Positions 15,754 to 27,370 of a DNA stretch of 64,000 nt are shown piece after piece. The stretch is from assembly GCF_003441595.1 (NCBI RefSeq), contig NZ_CP031848.1, positions 744,001 to 808,000 on the forward strand, in the 5' to 3' direction. Every line of letters begins with the position of its first letter. Positions within the stretch are counted from its first letter, which is position 1. Both the position numbers and the translations under genes were made by a program. Below the pieces are notes generated by a model that had not been told where the DNA came from, did not search any database, and saw only the letters and a list, made by a program, of their open reading frames with translations. Source of the DNA: Marinobacter sp. Arc7-DN-1. GTDB taxonomy: Bacteria > Pseudomonadota > Gammaproteobacteria > Pseudomonadales > Oleiphilaceae.

Positions 15754-17316
15754 GGTCGCCGGCGGCTTGGAGGATACGTCGTAGGTTACCCGGGACACAC
15801 CGGTAATCTCGTTGATGATCCGGTTGGAGACCGTTTCAAGCAGGTCGTACGGCAGATGTGCCCAGCGGGCTGTCATGAAGTCGATGGTCTCAACCGCTCT
15901 CAGGGCCACCACGTACTCGTAGCGGCGGGCATCGCCAACCACGCCTACCGACTTGACCGGCAGGAACACGGCAAACGCCTGGCTGGTCTTGTGGTAGAGA
16001 TCGGCACGGTGGAGCTCTTCCAGGAAGATGGCGTCTGCCTTGCGCAGGATATCGGCGTATTCCTTTTTCACTTCACCGAGAATGCGCACGCCCAGGCCCG
16101 GACCCGGGAACGGGTGACGATAGACCATATCGTAAGGCAGGCCCAGCTCAAGGCCAATCCGGCGCACCTCATCCTTGAACAGTTCCCGCAGCGGCTCCAC
16201 CAGCTTCATTTTCATGGTTTCCGGCAGGCCACCCACGTTATGGTGAGATTTGATGACGTGCGCCTTACCGGTCTTGGAGGCGGCTGACTCGATTACGTCC
16301 GGATAAATGGTGCCCTGGGCGAGCCAGTTCACATCGCGGATGTTGGCCGCTTCGCTGTCAAATACATCGATAAAGGTGTTGCCGATGATCTTGCGCTTCT
16401 GCTCAGGATCATTGATGCCCTTGAGTTTAGACAGAAACAGGTCTTCTGCATCCACCCGGATTACTTTCACGCCCATATTGCGGGCAAACATGTCCATCAC
16501 CTGGTCGCCTTCGTGGAGACGCAACAGGCCGTTATCCACGAACACACAGGTCAGCTGGTCACCGATCGCCCGGTGCAGCAACGCAGCAGTCACGGAGGAG
16601 TCGACACCCCCGGACAAGCCCAGCAGCACCTTGTCGCTGCCTACCTGATCCCGGATCTGCCGAACCGCGTCGTCCACGATCTTCGCCGGCGTCCACAGCG
16701 CCTCGCAACCACACACGTCCAGAATAAAATGCTCGAGAATCCGCTTGCCCTGAAGCGTATGGGTCACTTCCGGATGGAACTGAACACCATAGAGGTTCCG
16801 GCTCAGGTCCTGCATGGCGGCAATGGGGGCGCTTTCGGTAGACGCCAGCAGCTCGAAGCCTTCTGGCATAGCCACCACCTTGTCACCGTGGCTCATCCAG
16901 ACATCCAGCAACGAATCGCCGGTGGTGGTCAGGTGATCGGTGATATCCCGTAGCAGCGGGCCGGTGGCGCGCACTTTCACCTGGGCGTAGCCAAATTCCC
17001 GCTTCTCGGAACTGGCAACCCGGCCGCCGAGCTGCTCCGCCATGGTCTGCATGCCGTAACAGATACCGAGGACCGGAATGCCGCGATCAAACAGGCCTTC
17101 CGGCGCCCGGGGGCCGCCCAGCTGTGTGACCGACTCAGGCCCACCGGCAAGAACAATCCCTTTCGGGTTGAACTCGTTGAGTTCTTCCTCGGTAATATCA
17201 AACGCCCTGATCTCACAGTAGACGCCAATCTCCCGTACACGGCGGGCAATGAGCTGGGTGTACTGGGAACCGAAATCGAGAATCAGGATGCGGTGGTCGT
17301 GAATGTTCTGGGCCAT
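15739..17316 (-). CDS. guaA: GMP synthase (glutamine-hydrolysing)
   Basis: Converts XMP to GMP with ATP and glutamine, the last step of guanine nucleotide synthesis. The 525-residue protein has the class I glutaminase domain (nucleophile Cys in [14 protein letters not shown]; His/Glu in GVQFHPEV), the ATP-pyrophosphatase P-loop [17 protein letters not shown] and the C-terminal dimerisation domain ending TIEWE. It lies 63 bp downstream of guaB in the usual guaBA order. Its 3' end appears to have been used for integration without damaging the coding sequence. Confidence 0.98.
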   Translation of the reverse strand: MAQNIHDHRILILDFGSQYTQLIARRVREIGVYCEIRAFDITEEELNEFNPKGIVLAGGPESVTQLGGPRAPEGLFDRGIPVLGICYGMQTMAEQLGGRVASSEKREFGYAQVKVRATGPLLRDITDHLTTTGDSLLDVWMSHGDKVVAMPEGFELLASTESAPIAAMQDLSRNLYGVQFHPEVTHTLQGKRILEHFILDVCGCEALWTPAKIVDDAVRQIRDQVGSDKVLLGLSGGVDSSVTAALLHRAIGDQLTCVFVDNGLLRLHEGDQVMDMFARNMGVKVIRVDAEDLFLSKLKGINDPEQKRKIIGNTFIDVFDSEAANIRDVNWLAQGTIYPDVIESAASKTGKAHVIKSHHNVGGLPETMKMKLVEPLRELFKDEVRRIGLELGLPYDMVYRHPFPGPGLGVRILGEVKKEYADILRKADAIFLEELHRADLYHKTSQAFAVFLPVKSVGVVGDARRYEYVVALRAVETIDFMTARWAHLPYDLLETVSNRIINEITGVSRVTYDVSSKPPATIEWE

Positions 17317-17340
17317 GGAGTCCTCGGAGCTAAATGAACA

Positions 17341-17364
17341 ACGCGGCCCTCAGGGGAGCCGCGT
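17341..17364. other. Hairpin in the guaB-guaA spacer
   Basis: A 7-bp perfect stem (ACGCGGC 17341-17347 with GCCGCGT 17358-17364) with a 10-base loop lies between guaB and guaA. It has no T-run, so a processing or stability hairpin is more likely than a terminator. Confidence 0.35.
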
Positions 17365-17379
17365 CTGGTCAGGCAATGA

Positions 17380-18918
<1,539 letters not shown>

Positions 18919-19059
18919 TTAATCGATCCATTATAAAGGGGCTCTCGGGGACAGTAAACCGCGCCGTTTTCAACGTTCGATTGCATCTTTTTGAAATTTC
19001 GCTATTTTTAACCTCCCATTTTTCGGCTTTTGCGTATGCATAACGACGGAGTCAGACCG

Positions 19060-20424
19060 GTGACATCTCCCCTTCAGGACACCCGCCCCCGGGCACTCAG
19101 CGTCAGCGAACTGAACCACCAGGCCAGGCACCTGCTGGAATCCAGTTTTATGCAGGTGTGGGTGGAAGGTGAACTGTCGGGATTTTCACGGCCTTCCTCC
19201 GGGCACTGGTACTTTTCCCTGAAGGACCGAAAATGCCAGGTACGCTGCGCCATGTTCCGCGGTTTGAACCAGCGAATCCGCACATTGCCAAAAGAAGGGG
19301 ACCAGGTACGCATCCGCGGCAAAGTCACCCTCTACGAGAACCGGGGCGACTTCCAGATTATCGTCGAGCATATAGAGCCGGCCGGCCTCGGCGCACTGCA
19401 GCAGGCCTTTGATGAGCTCAAGCGCAAACTTCTCGCCGAAGGCCTGTTCGATAACGCCCGAAAAAAACCGTTACCTTCACTACCAAAACACATTGGTGTG
19501 GTTACCTCTCCAACCGGCGCGGCCATTCACGACATCCTCACGGTACTGGCACGTCGCTGCCCGGCCATTCCGGTTACCCTTTATCCAACCGCCGTGCAGG
19601 GCGAGGCAGCAACCTCCGATATTGTCCGTGCCATTGAACGGGCCCAGGCCCATGGCGTTGCCGATGTACTGATCATCGGCCGGGGTGGCGGATCTCTGGA
19701 GGACCTCTGGTGCTTCAACGAAGAAGCCGTGGCCCGGGCCATTGCAGCCTGCACAATCCCCACCGTCAGCGCGGTCGGTCACGAGGTGGATGTCACCATT
19801 GCTGATTTCGTTGCCGATCTGCGGGCCCCGACGCCCTCGGCCGCTGCCGAAAAAATCTCACCGGACCAGTCCGACTGGCTGAAGCAGCTCCGTGAGCGGG
19901 AGTTCCGGCTCTCCAACGCCATGGAGCTTGCCCTGAAACGCCTCAACACCCAGCTCGGGCACCTGGCCGCGCGACTGCGGGATCCGAGACGGGAATTGCT
20001 TGAAAAGGCCCAGCGCATGGATGAGTTGGAGCTGAGGCTTGGAAAGGCTATCCGACAGCGCTTGAGCACGGTAAGTACCAGGAATGACCACCTGCGCCAG
20101 AGGCTGGTGATGCAATCACCTGGCCGGCAGCTTTCGCAAAACCAGGCTACGGTGAACCGCATTACCGATCAACTGGTCTCGCTGATGCAACAGGGCCTCA
20201 GGTATCGGCGGGAAAACCTGGAACACGCGGCACAGACTCTCAATGTCGTGAGCCCCCTGGCGACCCTGGGCCGTGGTTACGCCATCGTGCGGGATAGTGA
20301 TGGCAGGATCATCCGGGAGGCATCGGCGGTCAGTGCCGGGGAAACCGTTTCTGCCCGGGTTGCCAAGGGTGAGCTGACGGCAAAGGTGACATCGGTCAAA
20401 TCTGCGGAGGAAACGGAGCCATAA
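19060..20424 (+). CDS. xseA: Exodeoxyribonuclease VII large subunit
   Basis: Catalytic subunit of the single-strand exonuclease that degrades DNA ends to acid-insoluble oligonucleotides. It has an N-terminal OB-fold (about residues 10-100; VWVEGELSGFSRPSSGHWYF), the conserved catalytic core (GVVTSPTGAAIHDIL, IIGRGGGSLEDLWCFNEE, VGHEVDVTIADFVADLRAPT) and a long coiled-coil region ending with the GYAIVRD barrel. I prefer GTG 19060 (reading VTSPLQDTRPRALSVSEL) because GGAG precedes it; ATG 19036 is in frame upstream. The small subunit xseB is not in the window. Confidence 0.95.
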   Translation: MTSPLQDTRPRALSVSELNHQARHLLESSFMQVWVEGELSGFSRPSSGHWYFSLKDRKCQVRCAMFRGLNQRIRTLPKEGDQVRIRGKVTLYENRGDFQIIVEHIEPAGLGALQQAFDELKRKLLAEGLFDNARKKPLPSLPKHIGVVTSPTGAAIHDILTVLARRCPAIPVTLYPTAVQGEAATSDIVRAIERAQAHGVADVLIIGRGGGSLEDLWCFNEEAVARAIAACTIPTVSAVGHEVDVTIADFVADLRAPTPSAAAEKISPDQSDWLKQLREREFRLSNAMELALKRLNTQLGHLAARLRDPRRELLEKAQRMDELELRLGKAIRQRLSTVSTRNDHLRQRLVMQSPGRQLSQNQATVNRITDQLVSLMQQGLRYRRENLEHAAQTLNVVSPLATLGRGYAIVRDSDGRIIREASAVSAGETVSARVAKGELTAKVTSVKSAEETEP

Positions 20425-20527
20425 ACCGGCCAGACTAAGCCAATGGTCTACTAGTCCGTGATTTCAAACGGCCTAAAGTTGTCAGGAAACGCACTAAAAC
20501 AACAACAGGCACGATGAGGTGGAATAT

Positions 20528-22402
20528 ATGGACTACCACTCAGAATTCCGGCGGTCAATAGACAACCCGGACGACTTCTGGCGTGAACAGGCGGAAAAAA
20601 TTGACTGGTTCGAACCGCCGAAAACCATCTGGCAGCCGACCGACAACGGCCACGGGCAGTGGTTTCCCGACGGCACCCTGAACACCTGTGACGTGGCGCT
20701 GGATGCCAACATCCGGGCCGGCCGGGGCGACCAGAAAGCCCTGATCTACGATTCACCGGTCACCAACACCAAGCGCTCCTACACCTACAACGAACTCACC
20801 GACGAGGTGGCCCGTTTCGCCGGCGCCCTCAAGGATCGTGGCATCACCAAAGGTGACCGGGTCATCATCTACATGCCGATGATTCCTGAAGCCGTTATCG
20901 CCATGCTCGGCTGCGCACGCATCGGCGCGATTCACTCGGTGGTGTTCGGCGGTTTTGCCGCCCACGAACTGGCGGTTCGCATTGATGATGCCACACCCAA
21001 AGCGGTTATCACCGCCTCCTGCGGTATCGAAGTGACTCGCGTCATCGAATACAAGCCACTGGTGAACAAGGCCATCGACCAGGCCAGCCACAAACCGGAA
21101 ACCTGCATTGTTTACCAGAGACCCCAGGCAAAGGCAGACCTGAGCCCGGGCCGTGATTTCGACTGGAACGAACTGATGGCGGCCGCCGAACCGGCTGACC
21201 CGGTGCCCGTCAAATCAACCGATCCGCTCTATATCCTCTATACCTCCGGCACAACCGGCAAGCCGAAAGGCGTGGTCCGGGACAATGGCGGCCACGCGGT
21301 TGCCCTGAACTACAGCATGAACCTGGTATACGACGCCAAACCCGGCGATGTTTACTGGGCCGCCTCGGACGTGGGCTGGGTAGTCGGCCACAGCTACATC
21401 GTCTACGCCCCGCTCTTTGCGGGCTGCACCACCATTCTCTACGAGGGTAAACCGGTAAAAACGCCCGATGCCGGCGCATTCTGGCGGGTGGTTCAGGATC
21501 ACAAGGTAAACATGCTGTTCACCGCTCCGACGGCCTTCCGGGCGGTTCGCAAGGAAGACCCCGAGGCGGACCAGCTTTCCCGCTACGACATCAGCTCTCT
21601 CAAGCGCCTGTTCCTGGCCGGCGAGCGGCTGGACCCGGCGACGTACGAATGGCTGAAGGAACATACCGGCCTGCCGGTTCTCGATCACTGGTGGCAGACC
21701 GAAACCGGCTGGGCCATTTGCTGCAATCCGGTCGGCATCGAAATGATGGCCACCAAACCCGGCTCTGCGACTGTACCCTCACCCGGTTACAACGTTCAGG
21801 TGGTGGACAGGAACGGCAGCCAGATACCCGCGGGCGAACAGGGGCAGATTGCCGTAAAACTGCCACTGCCACCGGGCTGCATGATGACCGTTTGGGGCGA
21901 CGACGAGCGCTTCCGCAAAACCTATCTGGAACCCATTTCCGGGTTTTACAGTTCCGGCGACGGCGGCTTCATTGATGATGACGGCTATGTATTCATCATG
22001 GGCCGCACGGATGACGTGATCAACGTTGCCGGCCACCGCCTGTCTACCGGCGAGATGGAAGAAGTGGTGGCCTCCCATCCAGCCGTCGCGGAGTGCTGCG
22101 TGGTGGGTGCTCACGATGACATGAAAGGACAGATTCCCATTGGTCTCGTGCTGATCAAGGATGGTGCGACCATTGACCACGATGAGCTGGAAGATGAGCT
22201 GGTGGAGATGATGCGTGACAAGATCGGTGCCATTGCCTGTTTCCGGCGGGCCCTGGTGGTCGAACGCCTGCCGAAAACCCGCTCCGGCAAGATCCTGCGA
22301 CGGGTGATCCGGCAGATTGCCGATGGCGAGGAATACACCGTTCCCAGCACCATTGACGACCCGGCCATACTGGAGGAAATCAGCGAGCAATTCCGCCACT
22401 AG
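20528..22402 (+). CDS. prpE: Propionyl-CoA synthetase (acyl-CoA synthetase family)
   Basis: Activates propionate (possibly also acetate) to its CoA ester through an acyl-adenylate. The 624-residue protein has the AMP-binding P-loop YILYTSGTTGKPKGVVRDNG, the VLDHWWQTETGW substrate/adenylate motif and the C-terminal hinge GRTDDVINVAGHRLSTGEM. The acylation-target lysine lies in KTRSGKILRRV. The WWQTETGW and DNGGHAVAL segments are PrpE-like rather than Acs-like. ATG 20528 follows GAGGTGG. The gene stands alone, without prpBCD, and a hairpin follows at 22433-22459. Confidence 0.9.
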   Translation: MDYHSEFRRSIDNPDDFWREQAEKIDWFEPPKTIWQPTDNGHGQWFPDGTLNTCDVALDANIRAGRGDQKALIYDSPVTNTKRSYTYNELTDEVARFAGALKDRGITKGDRVIIYMPMIPEAVIAMLGCARIGAIHSVVFGGFAAHELAVRIDDATPKAVITASCGIEVTRVIEYKPLVNKAIDQASHKPETCIVYQRPQAKADLSPGRDFDWNELMAAAEPADPVPVKSTDPLYILYTSGTTGKPKGVVRDNGGHAVALNYSMNLVYDAKPGDVYWAASDVGWVVGHSYIVYAPLFAGCTTILYEGKPVKTPDAGAFWRVVQDHKVNMLFTAPTAFRAVRKEDPEADQLSRYDISSLKRLFLAGERLDPATYEWLKEHTGLPVLDHWWQTETGWAICCNPVGIEMMATKPGSATVPSPGYNVQVVDRNGSQIPAGEQGQIAVKLPLPPGCMMTVWGDDERFRKTYLEPISGFYSSGDGGFIDDDGYVFIMGRTDDVINVAGHRLSTGEMEEVVASHPAVAECCVVGAHDDMKGQIPIGLVLIKDGATIDHDELEDELVEMMRDKIGAIACFRRALVVERLPKTRSGKILRRVIRQIADGEEYTVPSTIDDPAILEEISEQFRH

Positions 22403-22432
22403 CAGCCTGTCGGCAACCGGTAATCGTCCCCG

Positions 22433-22459
22433 GTCAAACCGGGGACGATGGGTCTGTAT
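22433..22459. terminator. Hairpin after prpE
   Basis: An 11-bp perfect stem (ATCGTCCCCGG with CCGGGGACGAT) with a 5-base loop lies 30 bp after the prpE stop. No T-run follows, so intrinsic termination is only suggested. Confidence 0.45.
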
Positions 22460-22524
22460 GTCCTGACTCACAACCCGTTGTTTCCAGGCAAATTAAAACC
22501 TGCATGAAAGGGTTGAAAATTTCG

Positions 22525-22718
22525 TTGACGGCCCCCGAACTCGGTCTATACTGAAAATGCTGTGAACATACAGCGGTATTTGGTGAATGCGTTTCAACGT
22601 CCTGCCGAAGTGCTCTTCGTTGCCCCTTTCCTCAGTACTCTCTGGATTTCTCAGCACCGGTTCCACATGGAATTTGAAGGTCCCGTGAGGGCAAATTACA
22701 GAAAGACAGGAAAGATCA
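22525..22718 (+). promoter_or_regulatory. Cold-shock gene promoter and long 5' leader
   Basis: TTGACG (22525-22530) and TATACT (22547-22552), spaced by 16 bp, give a strong sigma-70 promoter. A start near 22559 would leave a leader of about 160 nt before the cold-shock ATG. Long leaders that change fold with temperature are known for cspA-type genes; regulation here is inferred. The remaining upstream part (22460-22524) shows nothing else. Confidence 0.65.
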
Positions 22719-22928
22719 ATGTCCGATACTAAAACTGGCCACGTTAAGTGGTTTAACGAGTCCAAAGGCTTTGGCTTTATCGCTCAGGACGGTGGCAGTG
22801 ACGTGTTTGTTCACTACAGCGCAATCAATTCAAGCGGTTTCCGTACCCTGACCGAAGGCCAGCAGGTACAGTTTACCGTTACACAGGGCCCGAAAGGTCC
22901 CCAGGCGGAAAACGTAACCCCCGTCTAA
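22719..22928 (+). CDS. CspA-family cold-shock protein
   Basis: A 69-residue single cold-shock domain that binds single-stranded RNA/DNA and melts RNA structure. RNP1 is [11 protein letters not shown] and RNP2 is VFVHYSAI. The upstream GGAAAG ribosome site and the long leader fit a temperature-regulated csp gene. The N-terminus [20 protein letters not shown] matches the marine gammaproteobacterial CspA group. It differs from the C-terminally extended cspD at 48625. Confidence 0.95.
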   Translation: MSDTKTGHVKWFNESKGFGFIAQDGGSDVFVHYSAINSSGFRTLTEGQQVQFTVTQGPKGPQAENVTPV

Positions 22929-22976
22929 GGGTTTCCGTTCCGTCCTTTGCCCCTCACGGGCATTGGAAAATCAACA

Positions 22977-22997
22977 GGCCGGCATTCGTGCCGGCTT
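22977..22997. terminator. Hairpin between csp and leuA
   Basis: GCCGGCA-TTCG-TGCCGGC (22978-22995), a compact 7-bp stem with a stable TTCG loop, lies 50 bp after the csp stop and 27 bp after the convergent leuA stop. It could serve both genes; T-runs are poor. Confidence 0.5.
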
Positions 22998-23022
22998 GTG
23001 TCGTTCCGGGCGCCGGTCTGGC

Positions 23023-24717
23023 TCAGGCGCCCGCAACCTCGGCCTCCCTCGCCGGCTCCGGCATTTCGGCTCCCACCGCCTGTGCCACGGCCGAGAACAG
23101 CGCCTGCAGCGTCGCAGAGGCGGTATCTTCCGCCAGTGCCGCCGCACTGCAGTGCTTGCCATTCGCAGTCAGCCGGATACAGGCCAGGGCATTGGCATTG
23201 GTGCCTTCGCCCAGGGCAAACTCGTCATACGCTTCAACCGCAATGGAGAGTCCGAACCGGCCTTCCAGGGCTTCAGACACCGCTTCCACGGCACCCAGGC
23301 CGCGGCCGTCCAGGCGCACTGGTGCAGACTCACTGCCAACGGACACTTCGGCGCGAACGCCCTCTTCGTCCCGGTGCAGATCGTAGGACCTCAATGCCCA
23401 GTCAGCATGAACCTTCAGGTAGCGGTCCTCGAACAGCCGGTGAATGGTCAGTGAATCGATCTCGCCGCCGTTGGTTTCGGCTTCTCTCTGCACCACCTTG
23501 CTGAACTCGATCTGCAGCCAGCGCGGCAGGCTGATGTTGTAATCCCGCTCCAGCACATAGGCGACACCGCCCTTGCCAGACTGACTGTTGATGCGCACAA
23601 CCTCCTCATAGCGGCGGCCTACATCAAACGGATCAATGGGCAGGTAGGCCACATTCCAGGTCTCCCCTTCTTTCCGGCGCGCCAGACACTTGCGAATGGC
23701 ATCCTGGTGACTGCCCGAGAAGGCGGTGAACACCAGCTCCCCGGCGTAGGGGTGGCGGGGATGGGTGGAGATCTCGGTACAGGCTTCAACCAGCTCGCTG
23801 ATCTCCGCCATTCCGGAAAGATCCAGCGTGGGGTCAATGCCCTGGGAATAGAGGTTCATCGCCATGGTGACCAGATCCATATTCCCCGTACGCTCCCCGT
23901 TACCCATCAGGGTACCCTCAACGCGGTCGGCACCGGCCATCACAGCCAGTTCCGCAGCCGCCACGGCGCAGCCGCGGTCGTTGTGGGTATGCACACTGAT
24001 ACTGATGTGCTCACGACGCCTGATGTTGTCGCAGATCCATTCAATCTGGTCGGCAAACACGTTCGGCGTAGCCATTTCAACGGTCGCTGGGAGGTTGATG
24101 ATCATCGGCTGCCCCTGGTCCGGACGCCAGACGTCGCTCACGGCATCGATCACTTCCGCCGCGAAATCCAGCTCGGTGCCAGTGAAACTTTCCGGTGAAT
24201 ACTGGAACGTCCATTCCGTTTCCGGATGGCGTGCCGCTATGTCCCTGACCACCTTCGCGCCATTTACCGCAATATCACGGATGCCGTCGCGGTCGAGCCC
24301 GAACACCTGCTCCCGCTGCACGGTCGATGTCGAGTTATAGACATGCACGATGGCCTTGCGGACACCAGAGAGCGCTTCGTAGGTGCGCTCGATCAGCTCC
24401 GGCCGGGCCTGGGTCAGTACCTGGATCTTTACATCCTCGGGAATGCGGTTTTCCTCGATCAGCTTGCGGCAGAAGTCAAAGTCAGGCTGACTCGCAGCAG
24501 GAAAACCGATTTCAATTTCCTTGAAGCCCAGCTTGACCAGTAAATCGAACATCCGCTGCTTCTGGGCAACCGACATGGGCTTCACCAGCGCCTGGTTACC
24601 GTCCCGAAGGTCTACCGCACACCAGGCCGGCGCCTTTTCGATGACCTTGTCGGGCCAGCGGCGATCGGTTTTGGCAACAGGTTTGAACGCAACGTATTTG
24701 CGATGATCGAAAGCCAT
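23023..24717 (-). CDS. leuA: 2-isopropylmalate synthase
   Basis: Condenses acetyl-CoA with 2-ketoisovalerate, the first step of leucine synthesis. The 564-residue protein is of the longer LeuA type: TIM barrel with DLRDGNQALVKPMS (metal Asp) and the metal-binding HTHNDRG (VHTHNDRGCAVAAAEL), then a C-terminal leucine-sensing regulatory domain (about 430-550). It is divergent from an Lrp-type regulator, with 145 bp between them. No leader peptide rich in leucine codons was found upstream, so Lrp-type control and feedback inhibition are more likely than attenuation. Confidence 0.96.
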   Translation of the reverse strand: MAFDHRKYVAFKPVAKTDRRWPDKVIEKAPAWCAVDLRDGNQALVKPMSVAQKQRMFDLLVKLGFKEIEIGFPAASQPDFDFCRKLIEENRIPEDVKIQVLTQARPELIERTYEALSGVRKAIVHVYNSTSTVQREQVFGLDRDGIRDIAVNGAKVVRDIAARHPETEWTFQYSPESFTGTELDFAAEVIDAVSDVWRPDQGQPMIINLPATVEMATPNVFADQIEWICDNIRRREHISISVHTHNDRGCAVAAAELAVMAGADRVEGTLMGNGERTGNMDLVTMAMNLYSQGIDPTLDLSGMAEISELVEACTEISTHPRHPYAGELVFTAFSGSHQDAIRKCLARRKEGETWNVAYLPIDPFDVGRRYEEVVRINSQSGKGGVAYVLERDYNISLPRWLQIEFSKVVQREAETNGGEIDSLTIHRLFEDRYLKVHADWALRSYDLHRDEEGVRAEVSVGSESAPVRLDGRGLGAVEAVSEALEGRFGLSIAVEAYDEFALGEGTNANALACIRLTANGKHCSAAALAEDTASATLQALFSAVAQAVGAEMPEPAREAEVAGA

Positions 24718-24862
24718 GCGTGTTATTCCTTGCAGTTTCGGGGGTGAAATTCTCAGTGCGTACAGGTTAACGCGATAACGCTGATATTTGATTGCGAAGT
24801 TTGGTTGAAAAGCGTACTTTTTAATTCATTAATTGCTATTTATATAATATTCATGGAATTTT

Positions 24863-25360
24863 ATGCCACATAATCAGAAAAATCTCATCAAAATCGATAA
24901 AATTGACCGGCGGATCCTCGAACAGGTCCAGAACGACGGTTCCCTGACCAACCAGGAACTGGCGGAAAAGGTGGGGCTTTCTCCCTCTCCCTGCCTGCGC
25001 CGGGTTCGGGCCCTTGAGGAAGCGGGCATCATTGTCAGGACTGTGACCATCCTGGACCACAAGAAGCTGGGCCTGTCACTCACGGCGATCATACTGATCG
25101 GCATGGACCGACACACGCCAGAGCGTTTTGCCACCTTCGAAGAACAGGTTGCCGAATACCCGGAAGTGCAGGAGTGCTACCTGATCACCGGACAGGATGC
25201 CGATTACATGCTCAAAGTCGTGGTTCCGGATATGGACCACTACCACCATTTCCTGCTCAACCGGATCACCCGGATTCAGGGGGTCAGTGGTGTACATTCA
25301 AGCTTTGTGCTTCGACGGGTAACAGACAGTACCGCCCTGCCCCTGGGCTACCTGTCCTGA
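24863..25360 (+). CDS. Lrp/AsnC-family regulator
   Basis: A 165-residue transcription factor with an N-terminal winged helix (about residues 10-60; IDRRILEQVQNDGSLTNQEL and LSPSPCLRRVRALEEAGII) and a C-terminal RAM ligand-binding/oligomerisation domain (VQECYLITGQDADYMLKVVV). It is close in length and sequence to Lrp. Its divergent position from leuA suggests control of leucine synthesis, itself inferred. The ATG at 24863 sits downstream of an AT-rich stretch that probably holds both promoters. Confidence 0.9.
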   Translation: MPHNQKNLIKIDKIDRRILEQVQNDGSLTNQELAEKVGLSPSPCLRRVRALEEAGIIVRTVTILDHKKLGLSLTAIILIGMDRHTPERFATFEEQVAEYPEVQECYLITGQDADYMLKVVVPDMDHYHHFLLNRITRIQGVSGVHSSFVLRRVTDSTALPLGYLS

Positions 25361-25575
25361 TTCAGGACACCAGTTCGCGAACGCAGGCTCGGCTGCGAGC
25401 CTGGACCGGCCGACGCCGCGGGGCAACATCAATGGATTCGTCGGTCATCATCTGTACCTTGTGCAACAGGCTCCGTACAATAACGACCACTTTACGACAA
25501 ATAAAGGCTGCGGCGGGGCAACCGCCGACTGTCCATTAGTCTAACACTCCAGATTTCTGACAAACGGAAGACACG
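25361..25575. other. lrp-proS intergenic region
   Basis: A 215-bp gap. It has an imperfect GC-rich hairpin just after the regulator (AGGCTCGGCTGCGAGCCT, 25384-25401) with no T-run, then sequence of coding-like composition without a supported gene. The proS ribosome site is CGGAAG before ATG 25576. Confidence 0.45.
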
Positions 25576-27309
25576 ATGCGAGCAAGCCGTTACCTGATTG
25601 CCACCCAGAAAGAGACCCCCGCCGACGCGGAAATCATCAGCCACCAGCTGATGTTGCGCGCCGGCATGATCCGCAAACTGGCTGCCGGGTTATACACCTG
25701 GTTGCCGATGGGGCTACGGACTCTGCGCAAGGTTGAACGGATTGTTCGTGAAGAGATGGACAGGAGCGGTGCCCAGGAAGTTTTGATGCCGGCTGTTCAG
25801 CCCGCGGAACTGTGGCAGGAATCCGGCCGCTGGACCCAGTATGGCGGAGAACTGCTGCGGATGAATGACCGTCACGGCCGGGACTTCTGTTTTGGCCCGA
25901 CCCACGAAGAGGTCATTACCGACCTGATCCGCAACGAGCTCAAGAGCTACAAGGAACTGCCGGCCAACTTCTATCAGATCCAGACCAAATTCCGGGATGA
26001 GCGCCGTCCCCGGTTCGGCGTGATGCGTGCCCGGGAATTCATCATGAAGGACGCCTACTCCTTCCATATCAATGCCGGGTCCCTGGATGAGACCTACCAG
26101 CTCATGCACCGCACTTACTGCGCGATTTTCGATCGCCTGGGGCTGGATTACCGCCCGGTACAGGCTGATTCGGGCGCCATTGGCGGCAGTGCCTCCCATG
26201 AATTCCATGTGCTTGCTTCCTCCGGTGAGGACGACATCGTCTTCAGCACCGACAGCGACTACGCCGCCAACATCGAAAAGGCCGAGGCCGTGGCCCCTGC
26301 CGGCCAGCGCCCGGCGCCTGCTGAAGCGCTGAAAGAGGTCGCCACTCCGGACCAGAGAACCATTGACGCGGTGTCTGAATTCCTGGGCATTGATGCCACG
26401 CGCACGGTCAAGACCCTGCTGGTCAAGGCCGAGGCCGATGAGGAAGGCCACTCAGGCCTGGTGGCACTGATCCTCCGGGGCGACCACACCCTGAACGAGA
26501 TCAAGGCCGGGAACCTGGCAGGCGTGGCTGAGCCGCTGACCATGGCTACGGATGAGGAAATCGAGCAGGTCATTGGCTGCAAGGCCGGCTCCATTGGCCC
26601 GGTCAAGCTGAACGTACCGGTGATTGTTGATCGCAGTGCCGCTCACCTGGCGGACTTTGTCTGCGGCGCCAACCGGGACGGCTTCCACCTGACCGGCGTG
26701 AACTGGGAAAGGGACGTCCCGGTGGATCGCGTGGAGGATCTGCGCAATGTCGTCGAAGGCGACCCGAGCCCGGACGGCAAGGGCACCCTGGAAATCCGCC
26801 GGGGCATCGAGGTTGGCCATATCTTCAAGCTCGGCAACAAATACAGCACCGCCATGAACGCGACGGTCCTGGACGAGAACGGCAAAAGCGTGATCATGGA
26901 CATGGGTTGCTATGGTGTCGGCGTATCCCGGATCGTCGCCGCCTCCATTGAACAGAACCACGACGATAAGGGCATCATCTGGCCGGACGCCATTGCCCCG
27001 TTCCAGGTGGCCATCATCACACTCAACGCCCACAAATCACCCACGGTTGCCGAAGCTGGCGAGAAACTGTATGAACAGCTGCGCCAGGCGGGCTATGACG
27101 TCCTGCTGGATGACCGGAACGAGCGCCCGGGTGTGAAGTTTGCCGATATGGAACTGATTGGTATTCCGCACCGGTTCGTGGTCTCAGAGCGAGGCCTTGC
27201 GGCGGGCACCCTCGAGTACAAGGGACGCCGGGATGAGGAAAAACAGGATATCCCGGTGGCTGAAGCACTGCCTTTCCTGGTGAATGCTTCGCCCCGTAAA
27301 GGGCTTTAA
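25576..27309 (+). CDS. proS: Prolyl-tRNA synthetase
   Basis: Charges tRNA-Pro. The 577-residue bacterial-type enzyme has class II motif 1 ([20 protein letters not shown]), the TXE and motif 2 region ([20 protein letters not shown]) and an editing (INS) domain at about residues 225-400 that clears Ala-tRNA-Pro. Motif 3 ([14 protein letters not shown]) and the C-terminal anticodon-binding domain follow. It is convergent with murB. Confidence 0.98.
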   Translation: MRASRYLIATQKETPADAEIISHQLMLRAGMIRKLAAGLYTWLPMGLRTLRKVERIVREEMDRSGAQEVLMPAVQPAELWQESGRWTQYGGELLRMNDRHGRDFCFGPTHEEVITDLIRNELKSYKELPANFYQIQTKFRDERRPRFGVMRAREFIMKDAYSFHINAGSLDETYQLMHRTYCAIFDRLGLDYRPVQADSGAIGGSASHEFHVLASSGEDDIVFSTDSDYAANIEKAEAVAPAGQRPAPAEALKEVATPDQRTIDAVSEFLGIDATRTVKTLLVKAEADEEGHSGLVALILRGDHTLNEIKAGNLAGVAEPLTMATDEEIEQVIGCKAGSIGPVKLNVPVIVDRSAAHLADFVCGANRDGFHLTGVNWERDVPVDRVEDLRNVVEGDPSPDGKGTLEIRRGIEVGHIFKLGNKYSTAMNATVLDENGKSVIMDMGCYGVGVSRIVAASIEQNHDDKGIIWPDAIAPFQVAIITLNAHKSPTVAEAGEKLYEQLRQAGYDVLLDDRNERPGVKFADMELIGIPHRFVVSERGLAAGTLEYKGRRDEEKQDIPVAEALPFLVNASPRKGL

Positions 27310-27312
27310 TCC

Positions 27313-27370
27313 CGACCCGTCGGACGACGGGTTGAAACGCTGACGGTACTACCGAACGAGTGCCGTCAGA
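27313..27370. terminator. Hairpins between convergent proS and murB
   Basis: ACCCGTC...GACGGGT (27315-27332) and CTGACGG...CCGTCAG (27340-27370) can fold one after the other between the two convergent stops; the second overlaps the murB stop. No strong T-runs. Confidence 0.4.

Noticed and set aside
20519..20527. GTG start for prpE three codons upstream
   Set aside because: The GTG forms part of the GAGGTGG ribosome site for ATG 20528.
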